This document shows positions 41,546 through 53,106 of a stretch of 64,000 bases of DNA, in pieces. The DNA is from Prinia subflava (taxonomy: Eukaryota; Chordata; Aves; Passeriformes; Cisticolidae), in contig NW_026960607.1 of the NCBI RefSeq assembly GCF_021018805.1, positions 2,978,501 through 3,042,500 of the forward strand, given 5' to 3'. Under the pieces are notes generated by a model. It was given only the letters and a program-made list of their open reading frames with translations, was not told the origin of the DNA and did not search any database. Made by a program: the position numbers and the translations under genes. Positions within the stretch are counted from its first letter, which is position 1. Each line of letters begins with the position of its first letter.

Positions 41546-41661
41546 TCCTCTAACTTTTAACTGATTTCAGCAAAGCTTATCTATTCATTTCTGCTAAATC
41601 AGCAACATCTATTGTTAACTCTAACCTTAGCTTTTCTCAAAGCTTCAAAATTAGTGTCTCA
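41546..41661 (+). repeat. Dispersed repeat segment b, copy 2
   Basis: 116 bp, near-identical to 17273-17388. Confidence 0.75.
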
Positions 41662-41988
41662 CTTGCGGCAGCCTCATGCTCGTCCATGCGGCTCGCGGCA
41701 GCCTCGTGCCAGTCCGTGCGGCTCGTGGCACCGAGGCGGTTTGGGCTGCTGCTTTTTGGCAAGGCGGTCAGCCATTCAAAGATTGTGCTGCTGATACCCT
41801 GCGACGGCGCGGCTGTTTCACGGACAGCTTTGCTACCAGCCAGTCTAAGTTCCCGCGGCTCCCCAGGGGTCAGAGACACGTGCAGCCCCTCCCGGTTTGA
41901 AGAGAGCATGCGTTTGGTTTTAAGTTCGGTTTTCCTGATTTATGCTCAGTCTCGTGTGTTTGTGCTGCAGTTTATCTTCAGAACCACA
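41662..41988 (+). other. Sequence before beta C gag; no 5' LTR
   Basis: About 330 GC-rich bases with degenerate CGGCAGCCTCGTGC-like repeats at 41664-41730. It may be a leader remnant. No primer-binding site was identified. Confidence 0.35.
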
Positions 41989-42902
41989 ATGGGTGCTAAG
42001 CTCTCCGCAGCACAAAAGGGAGTTTTTTATGGTTTAATTGATGTTTTGCATGCTGCCCAAGTTAAGCCCTCCAGGGGTGATTTGAAAAGGTTTGTCTGCT
42101 GGCTATTTCTCCATTTCCCCCAAACATCCCCTGCTTCCATTCATTGCGCCCAGTTTTGGCATGCAGTGGAAGACAAAATCCTGAAATTAGGCAAGGCAGG
42201 GGGCAAATCACTTCCCAAAGTTGTTTATCTAGCCCTGCAGTTTAAAACTGCTGCTTTGAAAAGGAAAGAGATGGAGAAATCGCCGAGTTGTGGGCAGCCC
42301 CCCCCCCAGTTTCCCCTCTTCCCAGTCCCAAACCCTCTGCCCGAAGCAAGGGAATTCTAAAGGGAGCGACAGGCAGCCAGCCTGTCAGCTCAGGCTCCCC
42401 GCAGATTCCCCGACCCCCCTGCCCGAGCAGTCTTGGCCAGACTGATGGGGACTTCTCGGGTTACCCTGGCCAGGCAACCCAAGAACGTTGCCCACCCCCA
42501 CCTTTCTCAGTTAGAAAGCCCAGAGTTTGTTTTAGTTATGGGAGAGAGTGAGCCACCTCAAAATGGTGTCCACTCCCTCAGGACACAAAATGGCCACGAC
42601 CTCGTGGCCAGATCATCCTCTGTGTCCTTCCCTTCTCCTTCCCATAACCCCTTTCACTCATCCAACCCCCTTCTGTCCCCAATTCCTCCCACTTCCCACA
42701 ATGTCTTTTCCCCGCCTTCTCCAAAAACCCCACCCACTCACCCTGCCCACCGACACGCCCAGAGGGTGTTGTAGACTGCTGCCCAAACCACGCCCCCTCC
42801 TGGAAGGTGGTCATCTTGGAGCTCTGGTTCCCACACCCCTCCCATCGGTTCCCACACCCCTCCCACTGGTTCCCACACCCCTCCCACTAGTTCCCACGCC
42901 CC
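41989..42902 (+). pseudogene. gag: Beta C gag N-terminus: matrix and proline-rich linker
   Basis: Matrix starts MGAKLSAAQKGVFYGLID with a myristoylation glycine, and reads for about 124 codons before a stop at 42358. A proline-rich linker continues in other frames. It contains a 21-bp tandem repeat at 42836-42902 encoding a VPTPLP(L/S) unit. A solo LTR then interrupts the gene at 42909. Confidence 0.75.
42836..42902 (+). repeat. 21-bp tandem repeat, about 3-4 copies
   Basis: Units GGTTCCCACACCCCTCCCA(T/C)(C/T) lie head to tail, the last diverged and ending at the solo LTR target site. Confidence 0.8.
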
Positions 42903-42908
42903 TCCTCC

Positions 42909-43235
42909 TTTTGCCCTGAGTTTTCCTAGTTTGCTGAGCGTTCATACTAAAGCAGAAGTGTGCAGCTTCTCATGCTCGTAAATGTAAACACAAGATCGTG
43001 TTTTGTAAATACTGCCCTTGTTATGGATTCCTTCTCCAAGAGAAGGGGAGGTTGAATGACAGCCTCCTTGACCAATGTGGGTGAGAGGTGGAACAACGAC
43101 CCTCCAATCCATGGTCACCTTGTGAGAGGTATATAATAGGAATAATAAATAAAGGTAGGCTCTCCTGCCTGCTGCTCTGTTGAAGCCAGACATCTGTCTC
43201 CTGAGTGTCCTTATCTAGCTAGGCTCGCGGTGATA
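42909..43235 (+). repeat. Solo LTR, family S, plus orientation
   Basis: TATATAA (43130-43136) is followed by overlapping AATAAA signals (43144-43153). The element is flanked by TCCTCC at 42903-42908 and 43236-43241. It is homologous, in opposite orientation, to 57956-58283. Its ends read TT...TA, so the first dinucleotide has likely mutated from TG and the last is non-canonical. Confidence 0.82.
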
Positions 43236-43241
43236 TCCTCC

Positions 43242-43976
43242 CTGTTCCCATTATAGAAACCAGGAAGATGAGGGGCAGGAGCCTGAAACCCAGGATCCAG
43301 TCCCAATTCCAACACTTGCCCCGATCACATTTAAATGAGCCAGGGGAGGCCAAGCCCCTCATCCCAATTGGCACCCCTTCTCTCAATCTATTGTCAAAGA
43401 CCTCTCTGAAGCCCACAAAGAATATGGTAGGGCAAGTCCCTACTTTTAGGGACTTCTCGCTGCTGATCTAGCAGGTGTGGTGACAGTCCCAGATGACATC
43501 GAACAGTTGTTCTCCTGCCTCGTGACATCCACAGAGTATAAACTCTGGGAAGGGTCACGGAGGCAGCTGCCCAAGGATGCCCTCCCCAATTTGCTCTTGA
43601 ACCCAGACACAGCAGTGGATGAACAGGGCTATGCCCTGACCCTAGAACATCTTTGTGGTGAGGGACAATGGTTCACTGCCCCAGCACAAGCTGCCACCAT
43701 TCCTGTCCCAGTCCTTGAAATACTGAAACAATTAGCAGGCAAGGCTTTCTTCAGTCTGCAGCCACATGGTCCCCTTCCACCTTATACACAAATTTGACAA
43801 GGGCTGTTGGAATCCTTCGTAGACTTTGTAGAGAGGCTCACACGAGCCATTGAAATCCAACTTAGAACATGCCAGGGAGGGAATAATAGAGGAGATTGCC
43901 TTTATTAATGCAAATGATGCCTGCTGTGCTGAAATCCTCAGTCTTCCTCTAGACCCCCCTCGGACCTTGATAATTA
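43242..43976 (+). pseudogene. gag: Beta C gag capsid fragment
   Basis: The segment KEYGRASPYF then GLLAADLAGVVTVPDDIEQLFSCLVTSTEYKLWE aligns by pattern with the capsid N-terminus of beta copy 2. ALTLEHLCGEGQW and LLESFVDFVERLT match later capsid positions. Stops at about 43450 and 43797 and small frame changes interrupt it. It is cut by beta N at 43983. Confidence 0.78.
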
Positions 43977-43982
43977 TGTTAC
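43977..43982. repeat. Target-site duplication TGTTAC (left) of beta N
   Basis: TGTTAC recurs at 54136-54141 directly after the other LTR. Confidence 0.9.
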
Positions 43983-44671
43983 TCTTGGGTTTAACCCCCC
44001 CGAGATTAGGGTGATAAAATGTCTCTGCCCTTTGAGAACTTGTGAGCGGACGCAAAGAAACACACGGAGTCTTCAGGTTTCTCGTTTTCAAGGTCTTGCT
44101 CTTTGTTTATTATTTCTTATCTCTCAAGCTCTTCTCGTGCCCTGCAGAGCTCCGTGCTGCCGCATGGTCCCTCGTTGACTCCTCCTGTCTGAGAGGGTCT
44201 TGACCTCTTTATACTAAATATTACGTTTCTATTATTTATATTTAATTACCAATACCTAACGCCCATACTAAACAAGTCATATCTACTTTAACCCTATCCA
44301 AACGTGCCACCTTCACAGCAGAAATGTTGGACAAGAAGAAGAAGCAGGAGGACAGGACCACGCCCTGAATCCTCCATTTTGTCTTCTCAAGTCCACACAA
44401 CCAAAAAATTCATGCACCCTCAGTGATAAGTTAACTACTATCTATTTCACACCTCGGTGACTTGCAATTCCTCCTGCAATGTAGGTAGTCTCTCCCATGG
44501 ACTAAAGTCAAAGCCTGTGTCTCCCTGGGCTCTGTGCCAAGGTCTACAACCCCCTGTACATATCCCAGACCCCCCTGTACATGTTCCAAACCCCCCTGCC
44601 TGGGTCGCAGACCCCTTTGACAGGGTCCCTAACCCTCTAGGGTGACCAGAGGGATACCCTGGACTCCAACA
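43983..44671 (-). repeat. 3' LTR of beta N
   Basis: Plus-strand ends are TCTTGGG and CCAACA, so on the minus strand it starts TG and ends GA. TATAAAG (plus 44207-44213) precedes AATAAA (44105-44110). Four imperfect 21-bp units lie in U3 at about 44549-44631. Confidence 0.9.
44549..44631 (-). repeat. 21-bp direct repeats in beta N U3
   Basis: Units start ACCCCCCTG on the plus strand, four in a row, also present in the other LTR at about 54010-54092. Upstream of the TATA box, they may act as enhancer repeats (inference). Confidence 0.65.
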
Positions 44672-46002
44672 TCTCCCCCTCCTATTTGCACCAGAAACAC
44701 CTCTTTGGCAACTTTGTTCATGGCCCCTTGTATGCAGCAAAGCACACACAGCACAAGCAGGAGAAAAATTACAAGTCCTAACAATACATACATAGCTACT
44801 TTTAAAATTGTCTTCCACAACAGTGAAAGATCAAAAAAATCAAATGCATCATCCAGCCATGATCCTGTCACATCTCTCAACTTGTCTACGCTTTCCCGCA
44901 ATTGCCTTATGTTTTCATTAATGGATTTGGAATGATCTGACAGATTCATGCAGAACATCCCTTCAAATTCTTCACACCCATGCCCATGTGCAAGGAACAG
45001 ATAATCGATCGCTGCCCTGTTCTGGATACTTACTCATCTTACACTGTCAACGTCAGTTAACATGTCACTCAGTGCAAGAGAGGTGGTACGGGCATGCTTG
45101 CTCAGCCAACAACCCAATTGATTCAACTGTATCAAGGCTACTCCTGATGCTGTTTGCGGTGAGAATATCGCCACCCCCGATTCTTTGAGCCTTGGTCCAT
45201 GTGTGAATGTTGTTATCACAGTTTGGATCATATTTCTGAACTGGTCTTTTCATTCTACGTTTCTGCTCTTTTAAGGATGTCATGTTGGGTGTCAGCAGTG
45301 AAAGCCTTCCAATGCTGCATGGACCACCTTTGACATTTGCAGGAATTACAGGCCAAACCCTGTCTCCGCAAATGAAAAAGAATCCTCTTGGCAATTGTGC
45401 TGGAACATGGTTGGATGGTTTGGTCAACACTTTAATGTAATTACACCAAGTTGACACATTTTTATAAATTATGTTGTTTGGAGTGATGTCTGTCATTTTG
45501 TTTTTCGCCACTCCAGAAAAGCCAAATTGTACACAAAAACTTATTTTGACTGATCCAAGAATTTCCAATTCCTGAGGTTCAAAAGGAGCCACAGGAAGGA
45601 ATTTCGTCCAAACATCCCATCTGTCTACTGGATTTGCATTAAACTTTGAGATGGTTGGAGGGATGTTCTCTGGGACGGGCCATTTTTCCACTGGCAGTCC
45701 TACCAAACATGTTGAGAAAGGTTTCTTTGGTCTTGAGTGTGTCAAACACATGGTGTCCAACCCCGATGCATTGGCCAGTCTCCCAAACATTCTCTCTTGG
45801 TTGAACCATGGGCAAGACTTCTGCTTTGCCCATGGCAACCAATGAGAAAATGAGGTACAAGTGTGTTACTTCCATGTTCAATGACCTCCTTCTCTCGGGA
45901 ATCCCTGAAATGCAACACAGCCCAAGTCCCAAAGAAAACCCAAATGTCCAAGTCTCTTGCACGCAGAAGGAGAGGACGTCCGCTGTCTTGACACCAGCTC
46001 AC
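44672..46002 (-). pseudogene. env: Beta N env, frameshifted
   Basis: The signal peptide (MEVTHLYLIFSLVAMGKA) is in the 45962-45639 frame; the surface subunit is in the 45838-45065 frame and ends near a furin-type site RRMKR. The transmembrane subunit is split by a stop near 45034. The expected CX6CC reads CEEFEGMFC, with Phe in place of the middle Cys. A membrane anchor (VAMYVLLGLVIFLLLVLCVLCC) and a short tail follow. Closest in pattern to the envelopes of beta copies 1 and 2, yet clearly distinct. Confidence 0.8.
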
Positions 46003-48710
46003 GTCTGCATGCTCATTTCTTTATTTTCTGTCTTGGAGTCCGTGTCTGCTTGCGTCTGGACTCGGTAGGGTTTCACGTTCTTGGCAGCCACCCACTTTGG
46101 TCCAGCTCCTGTGGAGACACAAGCATAAACCTTGCCCCAAGTTATTAATTGAAAAGTTCCTTCAACCTGTCCTGTGTCAACATTGCAGATCAAAACCAAA
46201 GGCCTTTCTTTTAGTTTTGCTCTCATACTATTTGAAAAATGCCTGACAATTGGAGGAGTGGGCTCTGTAAAAGAGCCATTCAGAAAATTCAGGACATACA
46301 AAGCTTTGTTCAAGTGCATATGTGGTGTCACATCCGCCTCCCCTCTTTTTTGCTTATCCAAGAGGAATTTCAGTGTGTGGTGCATTCTCTCAACAATTGC
46401 CTGACCTGTTGGAGAATATGGAATGCCAAAGGTGTGATGGACACCCCATTTCTTCAAAAATTTGTCAAGCACTTTCCCTGTGTAAGTTGGACCATTGTCC
46501 GTTTTGATCTCTTGCGGCTCACCTAATGATGCAAACGCTTGTAAGAAATGTCAACAAGCATGTTGTGCCATTTCTCCTGTGTGCAAGGACGCAAAAACTG
46601 TGCTTGAAAAGGTGTCAGCTGAGACATTAATATTTTTCAGCTTCCCAAAAGATGGATACTTTGTCACATCTGTCTGCCATAACTGCAGACTTTGCAATCC
46701 TCTCGGATTGACTACTCCTGTGGATGCAGGAGGTTGCACAAGCTGACAATCTGGGCAAGCACTAATGATTTCCTGTGCCTGACTCTTGGAAATGTAAAAC
46801 TTTTCCATCAATGCCTGAGCATTCTGATGAAAGAATGCATGACTCAACCTCGCTTGCTCAAAGATGTTTGGCAAGATCCTTGAAATTGGCATTGTCAATG
46901 CGTCTGTGTGGCATTGTCAATGCATCTGTGTGTGCATTGCCTTCTGCTAAAAATCCTGGGAGAGGAATGTGCCCTGATGTGGGAAACAAAATATTCTTGT
47001 TTTCTGTCCTGTAACAATGTTCTCATGGAAAGTAAATATGAAAATAGATCTTCATTATCAACTTCCTTTAAAAGCGATCCCTCAAGTCTCCTGACCACAT
47101 TTTCTACATACGCTGAATCTGTGACCACATTAAAAGGCTGTGGAAACAACTCAAAAGCCCTGACCACTGCTGCTAACTCCACAATTTGCAGTGATCCTGG
47201 TACTGTTTTTATGTTGGATTCCCATTCACCCGTGGTGGAATTCTGCCATGTGATCACTGACTTGTGGGTTTTCCCTGAGCTGTCGGTAAATACCGTTATT
47301 GCATCCAACGGCTCCTGACTAATCTTTGTTTTTTCCCTGAAACTGATCTTGGCTTTCAGCAATCTGTGGCTTGGAAAATGAATGGTGCACGTACCAGAGT
47401 AACCCAACAATGCAACCTGCAAATCTTCTGATTGTTGCAATGCCCAATCAAAATATTCTTTTTTCAAAGGCAGGTAAATTGTTGTAAAATCTGCGCCTAC
47501 CATCGTCAGCAGCCTGGTCCTAGCTTTGATGATGATTTGAGCTGTCATTTCCAAACTTGTGAGGATCGTTCTTGGAGATCTATAAGATAAAAAAAATCAC
47601 TCCAAAATCAACAATGGGTCTTTCTGTGATGGGTCCCACTGAAAGATCAAGCCGTACAATTGTATTTTTTCACCCAGCACAGCAAGAAAAAATGTCAAAG
47701 ACGGCACAAAACGATGTGCTTGTCTCTGTTGGAGGGCTTCAGCAATTCTCCCAAGGGCTTTCCGAGCTTCTGAGGTGAGGGTTCTGGTAGATCTGATGTT
47801 ACTGTCCCCTCTCAAGAGATTGAACAATGATGCAAGTTCATTGTTGGTGATCCCCAAGATTGGTCTCATCCAGTTGATCTCTCCCAAAAGTCGTTGGAGA
47901 TCTTGCAGATTATTGATTTCTGCTCTGAGTTGAATTTTCTGTGGTATGACCATTTGCTCCGTGATCTTCCATCCCAGATACTTCCATGTTACAATCTCCT
48001 GAATCTTTGAGGTGGAGATTTCCAATCCTGCGCTTTGCACCTCTGCGATCATGCAGTCACAAGCTTTTTGCAATTCCTTTTGTGTTGGCGCTGCAATGAG
48101 CAGATCATCCATGTAATGAATGATTCTCACTTCTGGATGCTTTTTCCGTGCTGGAGACAAAGCTCGTGCCACCAACCAGTGGCAGATCATTGGTGAGTTC
48201 TTGAGACCTTGCGGAAGAACCACCCAATGGTATCTCTGAAGAGGTTCGTCTGTTGATGCTCAGGAAGGAAAATGCAAATTGAGGAGCATCATCTGGATGA
48301 AGTGGAATGTTAAAACAGCAGTCCTTGAGATCAATGATCACAAGGGGCCAATCTCTCGGGATCATTGAGAGAGATGGAAGTCCAAGCTGAAGTGGACCCA
48401 TTTCTTCAATGATGTCATTTATTTTTCTGAGGTCATGAAGAAGTCTCCACAAGCCTGAGGTCTTCTTGTGGATAACAAACACTGGGGAATTCCAAGGACT
48501 GTTCGTTGGCTTAATGTGTCTCTTTTCCAACTGTTCTTTGACCAAATTCTGGAGTGCACTCAATTTTTTCCATTCGAGGGGCCACTGATCCACCCAGACA
48601 GGACTGTCTGTCTTCCAAACCAGTTTCAAAGTGGTGAGTGCCACAGTGACCTCCACTAAAAATCCACTTCCAGTTTCACTCCCTATTGTGCTAAAATGTC
48701 TCTTCCCCAT
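45999..48710 (-). pseudogene. pol: Beta N pol: RT, RNase H, integrase
   Basis: RT starts at 48710 ([12 protein letters not shown]); a second frame (48223-47597) has [10 protein letters not shown]. RNase H (47554-46895) keeps FTDSSG, VELAAVV and VTDSAYV. Integrase lies in 46898-46551 (CPDC zinc-finger half, WQTDV) and 46472-45999, with the glutamate in GQAIVERMH. TDNGPT is read in a third frame near 46480. Acidic residues of all three enzymes are still present, but at least five frame breaks are visible. Confidence 0.85.
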
Positions 48711-49356
48711 ATCGTGATGGGTTTCTGCACAACAAATGGGCTAATGATCGCTGTTTTCCCACCAGGTCCTGAGACGACAATTGCATTTTCACTCTGCAGA
48801 CATAAGGAATTTCCCCCTATGCCTGAGAGAGAACTCAGGGGTGCAATCAATTTCCAGTCTCTGGGCCAAAAGATGTACGATATTACTGTGACATGCGTCC
48901 CCGTGTCAAGAATTCCCTGAATCTTGATTGCCTTTTCCCCACAGCTCAAGTCCAGGTGATGATGGGTGGATCCCGACCTATGTGTTTCACCCATGAAGCA
49001 TGTATTTCCACATGCTCACGGGGGGGAAAATCTTGTTGATGGAGCACTGGCATGACCTGCTCTGTGGCGTGAGATGGCAAGGCAATTCCTTTGGCAACTG
49101 AAATGTTCTCAGGAACCATCAATGGTGGACGAAGAGTTTTGGCCAAGACCGTCAACTCTTTGTTGCGATCTGCCGAGACAACTGAAGGAAATACAATGAG
49201 TCCCAGGATGCTGCTCCTGTCTTTACCAATAATTAAAAAGTCCTGTTTCTTGTAGGATGTTCCAGTGACCCCTGTGGGTATCATTGCATGATTTTCATCC
49301 AAGAAACACGTCATTTTAGAAGCTGCCAGATCGCATTGTGCCCCTGGTGGCAGCAA
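48683..49356 (-). pseudogene. pro: Beta N pro: dUTPase-like region and protease
   Basis: The frame 49356-48946 is the N-terminal, dUTPase-like part, and 48994-48683 the protease with LDTGTHVTVI and WGRDILAQ. They overlap in different frames, so a frameshift near 48970 breaks the gene. Confidence 0.72.
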
Positions 49357-52300
49357 GTCTGGGTCACTGGGGATCCTGCAGATGGTCCTGCTGAGGGTGT
49401 CTGACTGTCACTCCCAGAGGACTGTCCTGTTTGGGGTATTTGACTTTGAGTCATCGCCATCACTTGTGTCTTGGCACGCTGGCGATTTGCACTCTTTCTC
49501 GAGTTTCCCAATAGAGGCAAAGGTCTCCGTCCACATCTGTTTTGGCCTAGCATTGATTCACCTGGTGTTTCCCTCCTCTGCACCTTGGACAAACATCCAG
49601 TGGTTTTGCTGTTGCAAGTTCTGGGCAATTTTTCTTGAGGTGTCCATGTTTGCTGCACTTTAGCATTGCCCTCCTACAAGTTTCATTGTCATTGCTTCTG
49701 TGTAATTATGCTGTTGAAGAGCTGAAAAAGCCTCTTTGATTACTCTTTCCATTTGATCTCCCCAGATGCTTGCCTGAACTGATGCAACATGCTGAGGTAT
49801 TCCCACCTTGCTGCATGCTTCCACCATCTCTGCCAGAGAGGGCTGATCGTGCATTGCACTGATGATGCGCTTGCATTCTGTGTTGGTATTCGCGAATGCA
49901 AGACTTCGGAGCAGATGTGGCTTTGCTTCCTCATCATTTACTTGTCTGTCCAATGCTTATGTGAGGCAGTCAACAAACGAGGTGTAAGATTCTGATGGTC
50001 CTTGCTTTACCTCTGTGTAAATGCTCTCTGGTGTTCCTGCTGGTGGAATTTGCAGAATCGCTTTTCACGCTGCATCTTTGATGTCTATCAACATATCTCG
50101 TGGTAGAAGTCTGGCTTGTAGGGTAGGATCATCATCTGGTGCACTGCCTGCCATCTGTGCCACTGTGAAGCCTGCACGTGATCCCTCTTGCTATTTTTTC
50201 CTGAGCTCTCCAAGAGCTCTTCTCCATTTCGACTCACAGATAAGAATCTGTGAGTCTGTGAGAATCATTGAATGGACTGACCTGAGGTCATATGGTGTTA
50301 AGTCATATAAATTGAATGTCCCTTTTAAAAGTTGTTTGAAGTACGGTGATCCCAATCCATTGTCGTGGATGGCTTTGACTAGATCCTTTACTACTTTGTG
50401 ATCCAGTCGTTCCCATCTTGCGTTTCCACCTTGCACATCATAGGTGACTGGCAGCGCAATGCTCTCTGTGTCTGTCAAGTCAAAGTCTCTTTCTTTAAGC
50501 GTTTTCTTTTTTATTTCAGTTCAGTCTGATGCATGAGGTACCTGTGCGCCATGTACCTGTGATTCGGCAGATGGTTGTCTGTTAAATGGAATTAATTGCT
50601 GTGGTGCAGCTTCTCCTAACCTGGAGCTTGCTGGCATCCGTGGAATCTCTGCACTTAGCTGAGATGCAGCCCCTTCAATCCTGAAGGTTGCTGCTCCTCT
50701 TGGCAGTTCTCCTGGAAAGGGAATTGGAATCTGGGGTTCCTGTGTGGCATGTGGATCTTGTGCAGCACAATCAAAGGAAGGTGAGGACCCAGCAGGTAGC
50801 CGTGAAGCGGACAACAAGGGAATATTTACAGTGGGTCTAGGAAGGGTCTGGCTACCTCTTGCTGAAGGGAACATATGAGGAAAATGGACTGAAAGGTCTT
50901 GACAAATCTCCAAAGCTGTTTCCTTAAACTGAAGAAAAAGCTGAAGGAAAAGTTGTTGCATGAGATCTTTTGACAACCATAATGGTTGTGCATAACTGGA
51001 GGAACCAGCTGAAGCACCTGCTGTTGTCCACACAGGAGTGCCCTGTGAAGCAGTGATGTAGATCATGCTGTCATCAGTGCTCGGCACTTGTTGTGCTTGA
51101 GGTGCTCCTTGAGTCCTCTGGAGTTGGCATGAAATCCCCTTGCTGTTGTGGGAATGGATCATCATGCACGGGAATCACTGGCTTTGGAGAAATGTGCTTT
51201 TTATAGGAAACTGGGAAAAATTGGTGTAATGTGGGGATCCCGCCACTAGGTGGCGTTGGAGCTGTACCAACAGGGTACAGCGGCACAGCAGTGCTCTCAG
51301 GTTCTGGCAGATCAGCGACCACTTCTGCTAGCAGGTGTTGTGCTTGAAAGAGATTTTCAGTCCTTGGGTATTTCTGTGGAGCTGTTTTTGGTTTTGGGCC
51401 TGCACCCAAATGCAGGAACGCTGCAGCAGACTCAGCATTGCTGCGTGCAAGCTGGGTAGGTATCAGAATGGCGCCAGTGGGTGGGGCCTGACAGCGGTGG
51501 CTGCTGTGTGGGGGTGGCGCCCTGGGGAAAATCTCCACCCCTGTCACACCCCATCCCTGCCTGTCCCAAAGCAGGGGCGTGGAAGGGAACACCTCCGGGC
51601 TGACCGCGCCCCGCCTCTGCCTGTCCTGGCAAGGCGGTGGCTGAGGAAACGCCCTTTCCCTGCTCATGGTCAGCAGCTGCTCCATCCCGATTACTTTTGG
51701 GGTTCACCCCTCCCAACGCAAGCTCGTGGCAGAGGCCCCCCTTTCCCTGCTCCGTGCCTGCACTGAAAACTGCCTTGAAATCTGATGCAGATGCCTGTGC
51801 TTGCACTGCCCGATCTCGTACAGGCTGCCTTAAGTCTGTGCCTGGGCTCCCAAGCTTGCCTGCGTCACTACAGTACGTCCCTGCCTCAGAGGGTACGCTC
51901 TGTTCCCCCAATCCAGTCCCGCCCTGCGCAAATTCGCAAGCCTCTGCCGCGGACAGGTGTTCCCCGTGGTCTGTGCCCCCCGGGATAGGAAGCCTCCCAA
52001 GTGCCCTGGCCCGCGCTGCATGCGCTCATGCGATTGGTCATGGCATGGCAGATTGGCTCCGTGCCCCGCGGTCCCGCCCGCCATGCCCGGCATGGCAGGG
52101 ACAAGCGCAGACAGCGCACCTGCCACAAGCACCGCACCCTCCCCCTCCTGCCGTCCTGAACCTGGGGCGAAAGCAGGGGAAAGCGGTGCAGGAGCTCCCT
52201 GCGGTGTTTGTTCACCCACCCCTGCTGAACCTTGGGGTGAGGGAATGGAAGGGCTTAAAGGTGGGCTCTGTCTTGGACCCCCCCGCTCCCTCCCGGGGTG

Positions 52301-52832
52301 AAGGCATTGTGGCCAGAGGACAAGCTTCAAAGAAAAGCATATCCATGTCTTCTTGGTCACTGCGGGAAATTAAAAGTTTCGATTTTCCTGGGACAGGTAA
52401 TGGTGTGTGAGAAGGCTCTGGGGAACTCAGGGAAAGCTGCGCTTGAGGATCCCCTCCCACATCCCCTGTGGGAGTCAGGTCTGCTGGCTGAGGGCCAGCA
52501 GAAGAGCTGCTGTTCTCCCTCGCATTGCTGTGCTGCAGCTGTGGGGTGCCCTTGCCATTCTGTGAGATGGCCTCCAGCATAGTTCTTGCTACTGGCAGAA
52601 GCTTTTGGGCTGTTTTATCTCTTTTCATAGCTCTATGATAAAATTCCCTGTTTGCCTCCTGCCAAAACCCTGGCTCAAACAGGACATGGGTTTTGCAATG
52701 AGGATAATTGCAGCGAACCCACAAAAGGAGTGCCCATAACTCCTTCTCAGGCAATGATGCAGGATGTGCAGCTGTCACAGCCTGTAAGGCTGACAGAATA
52801 TTCACTTGCTCCTGGGAAGTCGCCACTCCCAT
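49320..52832 (-). pseudogene. gag: Beta N gag, unusually long proline-rich linker
   Basis: Matrix begins MGVATSQEQVNILSALQ at 52832. A Pro/Ala/Ser/Gln-rich region covers about 52500-50520 in several frames. Capsid begins PVTYDVQGGNARWERLDHK at about 50455 and its C-terminal half is at 49953-49660. Nucleocapsid follows with CSKHGHLKKNC and CPRCRGGKHQVNQC zinc-knuckle patterns near 49545-49650. Matrix start to capsid start spans about 2.3 kb, against about 0.9 kb in beta copy 2. Frames are broken in many places. Confidence 0.75.
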
Positions 52833-53084
52833 GTCCTATATTTGACCAATTTTACCAAAGGCCTATAGCCTTGCTGTTGCCACTCTCCGATTCGGTCTGG
52901 GGTTGTCCTGGTCACTGGCCAGCAGGTCTCAGGATGATGGGATCCAGGGCCCTCAGAACTCCATCGGTTCAGAAGGAATTGGAGATTGGCTTCTTTGCAG
53001 AGATGTCTTGATAATCTTCTCAAAAGTCGAGAGTCCGATGCCTCACCATCAAAGGGCTGGCTGTGTGTCCACTGGGTATTTGTT

Positions 53085-53103
53085 GCCCACCCAGGGAATG
53101 TCA
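53085..53103 (-). other. Primer-binding site of beta N (decayed tRNA-Asn type)
   Basis: Plus-strand GCCCACCCAGGGA (53085-53097) equals 13 consecutive bases of the vertebrate tRNA-Asn 3' part as I know it; the final CGCCA reads ATGTCA, which CpG decay and one inserted base could explain. It lies three bases from the LTR. Confidence 0.65.
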
Positions 53104-53106
53104 GAA

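Noticed and set aside
42836..42902. Possible CRISPR-like array or satellite
   Set aside because: Units are directly adjacent without spacers and number only about four; it is a short minisatellite in an ERV of a vertebrate genome.
51637..52410. 257-codon plus-strand frame
   Set aside because: Antisense to the proline-rich beta N gag region; composition-driven.
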